From: a virus
DNA length: 40,050 bases
Virus record (IMG/VR): IMGVR_UViG_3300027747_002750
Location: 1 to 40,050 of that record
Reading direction: 5' to 3' (one strand)
The notes under the pieces were generated by a model, which was not told the DNA's origin, searched no databases, and worked only from the letters and a program-made list of their open reading frames with translations. This document shows positions 14,914 through 23,299 of this stretch, in pieces (positions within the stretch are counted from its first letter, which is position 1; each line of letters starts with the position of its first letter). Position numbers and translations under genes: made by a program.

Positions 14914-15606
14914 ATGGAATATGATTTTTGTGTTTTAATTACTACATATAATAGATCTGAAATGTTATATAAGTTATTAGATGATATCGAATCTAATAAA
15001 AAAAATTATAAAGTTCTTGTTGTTATTTTTGATGATGGGAGCACCGAAAAATTGGATTTTACTAATAGAGATGTTGTTAAAATTGGAATGTTCCCGAATA
15101 TGGGGAAAAGAAAATATTATGTTACTTTTAACGCAACATTTAGCTTTGTTAAAAATGTAAACTCAAAGTATTTTATTTATCTTCCTGATGACGTTTCTTT
15201 GGTTAATGATTTTTTTGATGAATCTAAACGTATTTACGATTCAATAACATCAACAAAAAAAATATGTTTAAGTATACTCACAGATGATAGGATCAATAGA
15301 TCACATTGGGGGTATAGTAATCCTAAAGATTTTGGTGAGTTTTTACAAACACAATGGAATGATTTATGTTTTATTTGTGAAAAAAAATTCTTTGAATCAC
15401 TTAATTATAGGATTGATAAAATTAATGAAAGTAGATGGGTTAATAATCCAAATATAAGTTCTGGTGTGGGACATCAAATAACCCAAAGATTAAATAGTGG
15501 TGGTAAATTTTTATATCACGTCAAAAACTCATTAGTCAATCACGGAAATCACGAGTCTAAAATGAATAAAGTCGAAAGAAAAAAAAATAAACTTATTACT
15601 TTATGA
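14914..15606 (+). CDS. Family 2-type glycosyltransferase
   Basis: I prefer the ATG at 14914 (MEYDFCVLITTYNRSEML) to the GTG at 14908. LITTYNRSEMLYKLLDDI and VVIFDDGS are the classic GT2 first strand and D-D-G-S. KYFIYLPDDVSLV supplies the D-D of the metal site. Later SRWVNNPNISSG and a basic tail follow. Cytoplasmic, no membrane segment. It overlaps the next gene by ATGA. Confidence 0.8.
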   Translation: MEYDFCVLITTYNRSEMLYKLLDDIESNKKNYKVLVVIFDDGSTEKLDFTNRDVVKIGMFPNMGKRKYYVTFNATFSFVKNVNSKYFIYLPDDVSLVNDFFDESKRIYDSITSTKKICLSILTDDRINRSHWGYSNPKDFGEFLQTQWNDLCFICEKKFFESLNYRIDKINESRWVNNPNISSGVGHQITQRLNSGGKFLYHVKNSLVNHGNHESKMNKVERKKNKLITL

Positions 15607-16520
15607 GTGAAAAAACTATAGTTAATGTTGCATCATATAATAGAGTTGGTAGTTTAGTAAATACAATAAATTCAATATATGATCAATGCGACGAGATTAA
15701 TATTTTTTTAAATGATCATATAGGTGAGATACCTGAAAAATTATTAGATAATAAGATAAATTTATTTTTTTCCGACAATAGTTATGGTGATGCTTTAAAA
15801 TTTGGTAAATTAATGGAGTCGGATGGTTATTATCTAACAATTGATGATGATTTAATATATCCTCCTAATTATGTGAATTATATGGTAAGTAGATGTAAAG
15901 AATACTCGAATAAAAGAGTTATAACTCTACATGGTAGAAACTTCACATCATTTCCGATAAACTCATATTATAATTCTTATTCTGAAAATTATCATTGTCT
16001 TAAACCACAAAGAAAAAATGTTTTAGTTCAGTTTGGAGGGACAGGTGTAATGTGTTTTCATACCAATTTGATGAAAATACCAATAGATTTTTTCTTGTAT
16101 CCAAATATGGCGGATATTTGGGTTGGGAAATATTGTATTGAAAATAATGTTGAAATGATCTGTATAACTCATTCAGGTGATTTTTTAAAGTATCAACCTC
16201 AAAAATCAACAATTTATGATACTGAATCAAAATCTGATGGTATACAAACAAAAATTGTCAATGAAATTTTTAATCCACAAAATGAAAATAAAGATGATTT
16301 TATCAGGTCAATTAAACAAGAACGAGAAGAAATACAAATCAAAAAAACTTTAGAGAATACAAAAAAACAAATTAATTATGATAAAGTAAATCAAATATTC
16401 AATGGTCAAAGACATGTATCTATTGTTTCTAAAACACCCGAAAACACATCACATAACCCAAAAACTAATGCTGAATTTTTAAGTAAAATTGGATCTAAAA
16501 ATAAAAAAAGAAACAGATGA
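15603..16520 (+). CDS. GT2-like glycosyltransferase with extended tail
   Basis: 305 residues. VNVASYNRVGSLVNTINSI opens a GT-A fold, YYLTIDDDLIYPPNYVN carries the D-D-D metal motif, and GGTGVMCFHTNLM followed by PNMADIWVG holds the expected acidic catalytic region. Residues from about 225 form a lysine-rich, probably helical tail containing QINYDKVNQIFNGQ, which resembles IDYNKINQITSTKQ in the next gene's tail. It overlaps both neighbours by ATGA, so the genes are co-translated. Confidence 0.7.
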   Translation: MSEKTIVNVASYNRVGSLVNTINSIYDQCDEINIFLNDHIGEIPEKLLDNKINLFFSDNSYGDALKFGKLMESDGYYLTIDDDLIYPPNYVNYMVSRCKEYSNKRVITLHGRNFTSFPINSYYNSYSENYHCLKPQRKNVLVQFGGTGVMCFHTNLMKIPIDFFLYPNMADIWVGKYCIENNVEMICITHSGDFLKYQPQKSTIYDTESKSDGIQTKIVNEIFNPQNENKDDFIRSIKQEREEIQIKKTLENTKKQINYDKVNQIFNGQRHVSIVSKTPENTSHNPKTNAEFLSKIGSKNKKRNR

Positions 16521-17473
16521 GTCTAAGTATTATAATACCCACCTTCAATTCTGTTGATTTTCTTGATGAGTTAATTAATTCAATTTTAAAAAACAATTTT
16601 AATGGTGAATATGAAGTTTTATTTGGTATTGATAGTTGTGTTAGCACTTTAACTTATGTGAAGGGAAGAAATTACCCCGACAACTTTAAATTTTTTTATT
16701 TTATTGAAAATTATGGTCCGTATATTATAAAAAATACTTTAACTGAGTTATCTAAATACGATAAGATTTTTTTCTTTGATTCAGATGATGTTATGATGCC
16801 AGACTTATTAAAAATTGTTAGTGAAAAGTTAAATAATTTTGAATGTGTTAAACCAAAATTTGTCAATTTTGAAGATAAAAAAGGTAAAAGAGAATACATA
16901 GAAGGACATAATTTATATGGTGAGGGAGTTTTTGGTATAAAAAAAGAGTTATTTTTGGCGATGAATGGGTTTGAAGGGTGGAAAGTAGCTGCTGATTCAG
17001 ACTTTATGGGTAGATTATATGGTGCTAAAAGAAAAGTTTATTTAACACCTGAAATTTTATTTCATAGGAGGTTACATTCTCAAAGTTTAACAATGAGACC
17101 TGACACTGGATATGCTTCACAACTTAGGGGTAGATATTTTACTTTAAGTAAAAACAAAAAAAACCAACCAATTCTTGACGAATTAAAAACTGGAAGTTAT
17201 CAGATTTATGATAAAGAAACTCAAACTTTGTCAGATCCAATAGTCGAAGATGTGATTGACGAAATTAGTTTAGAACAGGACATTAAAGAAAAAAAACATA
17301 AAATGTTAAATGTTATTTTTCAAAATGGACCAAAGGAAATAAAACCAAAAGAAATAAAAACAATTGATTACAATAAAATCAATCAAATAACTTCCACTAA
17401 ACAAATTTCAGTTTTAGAAAGTGCATTAAAAAAGGCAAAACTTGAAAATCTTAAAAAAATATATCGTAGTTAA
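16517..17473 (+). CDS. Family 2-type glycosyltransferase with extended tail
   Basis: 318 residues. SIIIPTFNSVDFLDELINSI is a textbook GT2 start. YDKIFFFDSDDVMMPDLL gives the D-S-D-D metal motif. NGFEGWKVAADSDFMGRLY holds the ED-like catalytic segment, and LFHRRLHSQSLT follows as in GT2 enzymes. After about residue 225 comes a charged tail ending in IDYNKINQITSTKQISVLE and a basic helix. The tail is shared in outline with the preceding gene and may be a docking element. This is the last gene of the cluster. Confidence 0.85.
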   Translation: MSLSIIIPTFNSVDFLDELINSILKNNFNGEYEVLFGIDSCVSTLTYVKGRNYPDNFKFFYFIENYGPYIIKNTLTELSKYDKIFFFDSDDVMMPDLLKIVSEKLNNFECVKPKFVNFEDKKGKREYIEGHNLYGEGVFGIKKELFLAMNGFEGWKVAADSDFMGRLYGAKRKVYLTPEILFHRRLHSQSLTMRPDTGYASQLRGRYFTLSKNKKNQPILDELKTGSYQIYDKETQTLSDPIVEDVIDEISLEQDIKEKKHKMLNVIFQNGPKEIKPKEIKTIDYNKINQITSTKQISVLESALKKAKLENLKKIYRS

Positions 17474-17484
17474 GATTTTTTTCT

Positions 17485-17492
17485 TATCTTTG
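17485..17492 (+). promoter_or_regulatory. -7 element TATCTTTG
   Basis: TATCTTTG ends 4 bases before the ATG at 17497, predicting a leaderless message. I do not see a TTTG at the ideal distance upstream. Confidence 0.5.
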
Positions 17493-17496
17493 TTTT

Positions 17497-17859
17497 ATGG
17501 AACACAAACTTAAATCAGGACATATAATTAAAGACGATCATATTAAAAGAGTTAAAAAACTTTTAAAGAAAAAAACAATTTCATTTTGTGGAAAAATTTG
17601 GAGAGATGAAGTTGAAATTGAATTAACTAATATTAGAAAATATAATCATATATGGTCTAGCAATAATAAAATAAGATATTGTTATGAAGTTGATGTCAAA
17701 GTGGATTTGAAAAACACAAGATTTCCTTTTTATATTGGAAGTAATAAAAGAAGATTAAATGATCGACTTAGAAATTGGTCTAATGAAAAATTGTTATTAG
17801 ACGAATTAGAGTTTTTTGGAATTAATGAGGTTTGTATTTCAAAGATTCAGTATGTTTAG
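17497..17859 (+). CDS. Basic hypothetical protein (120 aa)
   Basis: A lysine- and arginine-rich protein (MEHKLKSGHIIKDDHIKRVKKLLKKK). The second half contains RFPFYIGSNKRRLNDRLRNW; the Y-I-G-S-N-x-x-x-L-x-x-R-L pattern is reminiscent of a GIY-YIG endonuclease active-site strand (YVG..x..LxxR), but a first G-I-Y strand is not obvious, so I do not claim the fold. It has its own -7 element. Confidence 0.6.
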   Translation: MEHKLKSGHIIKDDHIKRVKKLLKKKTISFCGKIWRDEVEIELTNIRKYNHIWSSNNKIRYCYEVDVKVDLKNTRFPFYIGSNKRRLNDRLRNWSNEKLLLDELEFFGINEVCISKIQYV

Positions 17860-17869
17860 AATTCTTTTA

Positions 17870-17877
17870 TATTTATT
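17870..17877 (+). promoter_or_regulatory. TATTTATT element, 3 bases before a start
   Basis: Ends 3 bases before the ATG at 17881. It belongs to the close-spacing class (3-5 bases) also seen before 20766, 24839, 30448, 33006, 36802, 38039 and 39597. Confidence 0.55.
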
Positions 17878-17880
17878 AAT

Positions 17881-18789
17881 ATGAAAGTTTTAATAACCGA
17901 AGATCAATATATCTCAATACAATCTAAATTAATTTATGAACAAGTTCTTGATGATCTTGTTTTCAAGTTGTCTTTAATTACGGAAGATGATGGTAAAACT
18001 GAACCTGATATGGAGTGGAACTTTGATGATATAGAAAAAGATATTGACAAATCAAAAGAATGGGTAAAAACAAAAGAACAAGCTTTGGAATATATTTCAG
18101 TTTTAAAAGACAAAATAAAATCATTACCAAGTGATCTAAAAAAGAAGATATTAAGATATGTTCTTTATTCTTTTTTGGGTTTATTTTCCATAAGTCAAAT
18201 TCAAAACTATCTTGAACCACCAATTCAAACGGCGGTTAAAAAAGAAAAAGAAATCATTAAAAAAATAACACCTCAAATAATTAGAAAATCGTCGGAAGGT
18301 TTATTTAATCATTTAAAACAAAAAGAAGGTGTTGGAGGAAATCCTGTTTTAACTGCTTATAATCTTGGTGATGGTGCATATACAATCGGTTATGGTCATG
18401 CTATATTTCCTAATGAAAATGAAGGTTATGATTTTTTACCAAAATATAATAAAATAAGATCAGGTAGAACAAAAATTACTGACGAACAAGCTGAAATACT
18501 ATTAAAAGATGACATCAAAGTTGCTGAAGGACATTTGAATGAAATACTAAATGATTGGGAAATAGATGGAATAAAAATACCAATAACTCAGTCGATGTAT
18601 GACGCCATGATTTCTTTAATTTTTAATATGGGAAGATCAGGGTTCAGAAGAAGTGATTTTATTCAAATGGTAAAAAAGGGTGATTTAAAAGGGGCAAGAG
18701 AACAAATCTTAAATACTAGTTCTCATTTATTTAAAAAGTATCCAGGTCTTAAAAAAAGACGTGAAACTGAGTATAAAATGTTTGTGTAA
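17881..18789 (+). CDS. Leader-tagged GH24 (T4-type) lysozyme
   Basis: 302 residues. A leader (MKVLITEDQYISIQSKLIYEQ) is followed by an acidic helical region. A hydrophobic segment near residues 95-110 (VLYSFLGLFSISQI) may be a membrane or amphipathic helix. The catalytic domain starts near residue 138: KQKEGVGGNP with Glu149 as likely acid, then AYNLGDGAYTIGYGHAI with the Asp/Thr pair of GH24, and later ALISLIFNMG-like MISLIFNMGRSGF. T4 e lysozyme has only the catalytic part. The long tagged N-terminus suggests a virion-borne enzyme acting at entry rather than a free endolysin, though a signal-arrest type endolysin is an alternative. Confidence 0.82.
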   Translation: MKVLITEDQYISIQSKLIYEQVLDDLVFKLSLITEDDGKTEPDMEWNFDDIEKDIDKSKEWVKTKEQALEYISVLKDKIKSLPSDLKKKILRYVLYSFLGLFSISQIQNYLEPPIQTAVKKEKEIIKKITPQIIRKSSEGLFNHLKQKEGVGGNPVLTAYNLGDGAYTIGYGHAIFPNENEGYDFLPKYNKIRSGRTKITDEQAEILLKDDIKVAEGHLNEILNDWEIDGIKIPITQSMYDAMISLIFNMGRSGFRRSDFIQMVKKGDLKGAREQILNTSSHLFKKYPGLKKRRETEYKMFV

Positions 18790-19451
18790 TGAATCAAGAA
18801 AAAATATTAAAATTATTCAAAAGATTTGCGGGAGATGAAATTGATCTTCACGGATTAAAATGTATTCCTGTTAAAGTTGGGGAAGAAATAATATCAAAAA
18901 GACATAATAAACCTTATTATCCGATTGAATTTAAAATAGAAAATCCAAATAAAGTTTCTTATTTCTATTCGATTGTAGAAGAGGAAATTATGTATATAGT
19001 TCAAGAGTTTGGAGAATATGTAACTTATAGATTTACTCCTGAAGTTTCATGGAATGATACACCTAAATTTTATCTCAACAACGAAACAAAAAACAAAATA
19101 CAAAAAGTTTTCGACTCTTTAAGAAAAATTGAATTTACAACAGGAACCCCATTTATTGGGTATAAAAAGTATGTGATTAATATAAAGTCTGTTGGTATGA
19201 AATTAGGTTGGGACGATAGTGAAACTTATTATATTGACAATAAAGTAGAACCAATATGGGCAACTTTAAATGGAGAAAAAACTGATTTTAGGGATGCAGT
19301 TGAAGAATACATAGACAATTATTTGTATAATAAAGAGACTTATTACGAAACTGAAATGTATTATTTGAGTGTTGACTCAATATTAAATCAAGAACCTTTA
19401 TTAAAGGCCGATTGGATTGCAACCTATTATAACAATCAATTTATCCTATAA
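18789..19451 (+). CDS. Hypothetical protein (220 aa), distant paralogue of 32232-32927
   Basis: Overlaps the lysozyme stop by one base (TAATG). Residues 33-115 align loosely with the protein at 32232-32927: both have a P-N-x-x-S-Y turn, an acidic helix, an aromatic strand with a Trp, and a helix ending x-I-x-F-T. No recurrent leader of the usual form is seen here (MNQEKILKLFKRFAGDE). No known family. Its last 11 bases overlap the convergent UvrC-like gene. Confidence 0.6.
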   Translation: MNQEKILKLFKRFAGDEIDLHGLKCIPVKVGEEIISKRHNKPYYPIEFKIENPNKVSYFYSIVEEEIMYIVQEFGEYVTYRFTPEVSWNDTPKFYLNNETKNKIQKVFDSLRKIEFTTGTPFIGYKKYVINIKSVGMKLGWDDSETYYIDNKVEPIWATLNGEKTDFRDAVEEYIDNYLYNKETYYETEMYYLSVDSILNQEPLLKADWIATYYNNQFIL

Positions 19452-20715
19452 CAGATTTACTTCGTTTTTTACGGTGAAAAGTAATAACAAATCGGTGAAC
19501 TTCATTTTGAATCTCGGCCAATAAAAACCCAAAGTCACTTCTTGGGATATCATAACTTGACCCATCAATCTTGTGGATTGTTGATGATCTGTGTTTGTCG
19601 TCTTTTGAAATGGAGATCAAATCAATTCGATTCAATAAACCAAGATCCTCAAATACTTTTTTTGCAACACCCAACTGACCTTTACCTCCATCAATAATAA
19701 CAAGTGAGGGTAACTCTTGTTTTTCATTCAAAAGTCGTTTAAACCTGCGATTTAACACCTCATCAAAAGATGCATAATCATCAGGACCTTCAACGGTTTT
19801 GATGTTAAACTTACGATAGTTTGACTTATCAGTTTTACCATTCTTATAACGAACAAGAGCAGATACCTGACAATCACCAGATGTATGAGAGTTATCAAAT
19901 GCTTCAATCAAAGTTGGAACATTCAATAAACCAAATTCTTCTTTGAAAGATCTTGCAACATCACAATACTTTCTAACTCTAAATGTTTCAAGTTTTTTTT
20001 CCAACAAATCAACAACATCCATTTTATTTTTGAAGTTATTAGCCAATTCAAATTCCATATTGTCTGAGTGATACTTCATAAACTTTTTCAAACGACTTTT
20101 AACTTTGTCAAACTGAAAAGAAAATACATATCTCATTTCACTTACAATCTTCAAGTAAGAAAACTTCATGATCGAGGAAACACAAGGGGCATTACAACGA
20201 CCAAGATGAAACTCCAAACAAGTTTTGAACTTTTCATTTTGGATATTTTCTTCAGTTAAGTTATAAGAACAAGATCTTAGATTGAAAATGTCGTGAACCA
20301 TTTCATAAATCTCATAACAAGAATTGGAACTTGTACATTCCAAAAGAATTTCACCAGTAAAGTTAGAAGGATTACAAACCAAAAGTCTTGGAAATTCATC
20401 AGAACTTAAAGTAATAAACCAACGACGAGACCTGTCATCTTTTGCTTTAATATTGTATTTTGGTTTGTGTGATTTGATAAGTTCATCTTCCAATAACAAA
20501 GCCTGACTCTCATCATTAGTGGTCATAAACTCAACATCAACAATCTCATTTACCAAAGACAAAGTCTTCTGATCCTTGTGGTTTTTTTGAAAGTAAGACT
20601 TGACTCGTTTTGGAAGAAACTTTGATTTACCAACATAGATGATCTGATCCTTTTTGTTTTTGAAAAGGTAACAGCCGCTAGATTGGGGAATATTTGAAAG
20701 TTTTTCTGTAATCAC
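19441..20715 (-). CDS. uvrC: UvrC-like nuclease lacking the HhH end
   Basis: UvrC makes both incisions in nucleotide excision repair. Present are an N-terminal GIY-YIG domain (GCYLFKNKKDQIIYVGKS), the Cys cluster CLEFHLGRCNAPC, a UVR-type helical stretch, and the RNase H-like nuclease with its acidic residues in IEAFDNSHTSG and LVIIDGGKGQL and the His in EVHRFVITFHR. It stops right after this domain at 424 residues, against about 600 for bacterial UvrC, so the helix-hairpin-helix DNA-binding domain is absent. The start is a GTG, supported by a TATATTTG box 4 bases upstream. It is the only repair-like gene seen and is oriented against its neighbours. Confidence 0.9.
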   Translation of the reverse strand: MITEKLSNIPQSSGCYLFKNKKDQIIYVGKSKFLPKRVKSYFQKNHKDQKTLSLVNEIVDVEFMTTNDESQALLLEDELIKSHKPKYNIKAKDDRSRRWFITLSSDEFPRLLVCNPSNFTGEILLECTSSNSCYEIYEMVHDIFNLRSCSYNLTEENIQNEKFKTCLEFHLGRCNAPCVSSIMKFSYLKIVSEMRYVFSFQFDKVKSRLKKFMKYHSDNMEFELANNFKNKMDVVDLLEKKLETFRVRKYCDVARSFKEEFGLLNVPTLIEAFDNSHTSGDCQVSALVRYKNGKTDKSNYRKFNIKTVEGPDDYASFDEVLNRRFKRLLNEKQELPSLVIIDGGKGQLGVAKKVFEDLGLLNRIDLISISKDDKHRSSTIHKIDGSSYDIPRSDFGFLLAEIQNEVHRFVITFHRKKRSKSVIG

Positions 20716-20719
20716 AATA

Positions 20720-20727
20720 CAAATATA
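20720..20727 (-). promoter_or_regulatory. -7 element TATATTTG (minus strand)
   Basis: Read on the minus strand, TATATTTG ends 4 bases before the GTG start of the UvrC-like gene, the same spacing as at the ATG-started genes at 1635, 8198, 17497 and 37774. It therefore supports the GTG start. Confidence 0.55.
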
Positions 20728-20753
20728 ATAAAAAATATTTAATCTTAATGAAG

Positions 20754-20761
20754 TATTTATA
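20754..20761 (+). promoter_or_regulatory. TATTTATA element, 4 bases before a start
   Basis: Ends 4 bases before the ATG at 20766, at the head of the run of tagged genes 20766-24790. Confidence 0.55.
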
Positions 20762-20765
20762 ATAA

Positions 20766-21707
20766 ATGAAAAATCTAATCAGAAATATATTAAATGAGGT
20801 TTATGAATATAAAACACAAAATAATATAATAAAAGAGTGTACGATTGCTGCAGTAAGAATTGATGATGGTGTTGTTTTAGCAAAAAACAGAGACAGAGGA
20901 TATAAAGCTCGTGTTGAAATTATCCATGAAATTGTTGAGGATGTTGAAGTTGTATATTGGAGAGATATAGATACTGATTGGAGTGAAGGTATGAATGAAT
21001 TTGGAATTGGAATTGTTAATTCAAGTTTAATGGTTTCTCAAGACGAAAAAGAAGGTAAAGAGGTTGAGAAAAAAAGAAAACAAAATGACGCAACTGAAAC
21101 CAAAAGAAAATCATATGATGGTGAAAAAATAAGAAATGCTCTCACAAAAAAAACATTACCTCAGGCAATCAAATCAATTGTTGGGTATAGTGCGGATGAT
21201 AAAAAAAATGTTGGACTAAAAGGAGAAACTTTTGTTTCAGATTCAAATAATATATATGTTGTTGAAATGACATCTAAACATTCACCAATAATAAAAAAAT
21301 TAAAAAAAGAAAAAAAAGTTTTAGTTAGAACTAATCATGGTGTTTACCATAAAACTGTTGGGTACACAAAAGGTGAAAAGAAAAAATCTTCACACATGAG
21401 GTTAGAATTGGCAAAAAAACATTTAGAGGATGTAAAAAATGATACTGAAGTTATTGATAGATTAAAACAAAAATACGATAAGGATCCATTTTTAAATCCA
21501 TATAGAACCAAAAACATGTATAACATGCAAACAACAGGACAAATCATGTTAAACTTGGATAAAAAAGAAGTAACAGTCCGTATGGATAACGAAATGGGTG
21601 AATTGGTAGGTATAAAAACTAAATTACCAAAAGGATATAAAGCCAAAATAAAAATAAAAGTAGAAAGTGAAAAAACTCACGATAAAGGAAAAAAACTTCC
21701 AACATAA
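20766..21707 (+). CDS. Leader-tagged Ntn-hydrolase (AAT/choloylglycine hydrolase-like)
   Basis: 313 residues. The leader MKNLIRNILNE is followed by a short spacer and then IIKE-CTIAAVRIDDG at Cys25. VLAKNRDRG, WSEGMNEFGIGIVNSS, NIYVVEMTS and VLVRTNHGVYH then follow the pattern of N-terminal-nucleophile amidases of the acyl-coenzyme A:6-APA acyltransferase and choloylglycine hydrolase group (C-T-x-x-x, N-R-D, N-x-x-G-x-x-x-x-N, R-T-N-H). In that group the Cys must become residue 1. Here it directly follows Ile-Lys-Glu, which fits the prohead-protease consensus. It probably hydrolyses an amide; the substrate is unknown. A 60-residue Lys/Glu-rich insertion lies after about residue 95. It abuts the DHH gene. 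Confidence 0.65.
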   Translation: MKNLIRNILNEVYEYKTQNNIIKECTIAAVRIDDGVVLAKNRDRGYKARVEIIHEIVEDVEVVYWRDIDTDWSEGMNEFGIGIVNSSLMVSQDEKEGKEVEKKRKQNDATETKRKSYDGEKIRNALTKKTLPQAIKSIVGYSADDKKNVGLKGETFVSDSNNIYVVEMTSKHSPIIKKLKKEKKVLVRTNHGVYHKTVGYTKGEKKKSSHMRLELAKKHLEDVKNDTEVIDRLKQKYDKDPFLNPYRTKNMYNMQTTGQIMLNLDKKEVTVRMDNEMGELVGIKTKLPKGYKAKIKIKVESEKTHDKGKKLPT

Positions 21708-23297
21708 ATGGAAAATATAATCAGACGAATAATAAAAGAAGAAACCACAAAATTATTAAATGAGAGTGGTATTAGAGGCATCAATGATTTGGCAAAAAGA
21801 TACCAAATGGCTAAAATCTATTTTCATATGGATTTAGATGGTGTAACAACTGCCTTGGCGATGAAAGACTATTTGGAAAAAAACGGAATCAAAGTTGTTG
21901 ATGCTGAAACAATTCAATACGGAGATAAAGAATTTGCGGTTAAAAAACCTGAAGGTGAAGGTGAAATTATGCCAGTATTGGTTGATTTTGCTCACGGAAA
22001 ACCAATGTATATTATTCATACAGATCACCATGACACACAAGCAGGTGTTGAAAGTGGAACTGCAACAAGTTTTAGACCATCAAGATCCAACGTTGAAACA
22101 ATTTCTCAAGTATTATCACCAAAAGATATTTTCACTCAAGAAGATATTGAATTGATTAATATGGTTGACTCTGCAGATTTCGCCAAATACGATATTACAC
22201 CAGATGAGGTTATGAATTATCTATTTAAAGTAGATAGAGAAAGAGATGTTAAAGGAAACAAAAAAATGATGGGACTTGTTGCCAATAAATTGTTATTAGC
22301 GTTTAAGAACAAAAAAGGGTTTTTAAGACAATTGGTATTAAACTCAAAACCATCACTTTTGAACATTCTTTTGAATATTAAGGATTGGATGAAAAACAAT
22401 GGTCATTTAGATATAAGACAATTAGAAAAAAATAAAGAATCATATGTTGAAAGACAAAAAACTTCTCCAAATGTAAAAGTTATTGATGGTATTATAGCTC
22501 AATATGGTGGTGGTAATGTTTTTGATTTAGGATCTTATGATCGTTATACACCATTCAAAAACAATCCTGATGCCGACTTTTTACTTCTTGTTTGGCCTAT
22601 GGGAATGATTCAAGCTTCTTGTAACCCATTTAAAAAAGATAGAGCATTAAAAGGTGTTAATTTGGGTGAAGTTAAAGATGAGGTTTTGAAGAAATTTGAA
22701 CCAGAATTAAAAGATAAGAAAATACCTTTATCAACAATTAAATGGATATCTGAAAATAGCAAAGATTTTGGTGAAGGTTCTGTTGGGTTCACATTCAAAG
22801 ACTTTATGGCTCTTTATCCAAATTCATTTGACAAATCAGAAGGATCGGAATCTTATATGAAAATATTGGAGTCTATTATGTCAAAACCATTTAGTTCTTT
22901 GACAGACAAACAACGTGAAGTATTAGATAAAATAACAATTTCTGCTTGGGATTTGATTCTTGCCAATAGTGGTGGACACAAATGTATTACTAACATTTCA
23001 GGATTAAGTTATTTAGATAGATCAAAAAGACCTCCCGTTAGTAAATACTATAAGAAAAAAGATGGTGAGGATGCTGAATATGTTAAATTCATGAAAAAAT
23101 TGGGTAGAGAGTTTTTTGTAACCTTAAGAGATAAGATCAAACAATCAAATGATGAACGATACGAACCTGGTTTTGAAGTGGAAATGAATGAATATGGTAG
23201 ATCATTAAAAAATGCCAGACGACAAGGACAAGGGACTTATTTTCCAAAATCAGCAATTAAAGCAAATCCATATAGATTTAGACCTGAAAATAGATAA
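21708..23297 (+). CDS. Leader-tagged DHH-family phosphoesterase (RecJ-like)
   Basis: 529 residues. After the leader MENIIRRIIKEE and a second possible site LLNE-S (residues 16-20), the metal motifs of the DHH superfamily appear: YFHMDLDG (His40, Asp42, Asp44), VLVDFAHG (Asp93) and HTDHHDTQ (Asp106-His107-His108). INMVDSADFAKYD follows. Near residue 425, NSGGHKCITNISGLSYL resembles the GGH of the DHHA1 domain. RecJ-type enzymes degrade single-stranded DNA; others cut short oligonucleotides or cyclic dinucleotides. The middle 200 residues are unlike RecJ, so the substrate is open. It is in one unit with the Ntn-hydrolase and the following muramidase-like gene. Confidence 0.72.
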   Translation: MENIIRRIIKEETTKLLNESGIRGINDLAKRYQMAKIYFHMDLDGVTTALAMKDYLEKNGIKVVDAETIQYGDKEFAVKKPEGEGEIMPVLVDFAHGKPMYIIHTDHHDTQAGVESGTATSFRPSRSNVETISQVLSPKDIFTQEDIELINMVDSADFAKYDITPDEVMNYLFKVDRERDVKGNKKMMGLVANKLLLAFKNKKGFLRQLVLNSKPSLLNILLNIKDWMKNNGHLDIRQLEKNKESYVERQKTSPNVKVIDGIIAQYGGGNVFDLGSYDRYTPFKNNPDADFLLLVWPMGMIQASCNPFKKDRALKGVNLGEVKDEVLKKFEPELKDKKIPLSTIKWISENSKDFGEGSVGFTFKDFMALYPNSFDKSEGSESYMKILESIMSKPFSSLTDKQREVLDKITISAWDLILANSGGHKCITNISGLSYLDRSKRPPVSKYYKKKDGEDAEYVKFMKKLGREFFVTLRDKIKQSNDERYEPGFEVEMNEYGRSLKNARRQGQGTYFPKSAIKANPYRFRPENR

Positions 23298-23299
23298 TT

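Noticed and set aside
17497-17859. GIY-YIG endonuclease call
   Set aside because: The FYIGSNKRRLNDRLRNW stretch is suggestive, but the first G-I-Y strand and the catalytic Glu are not evident.
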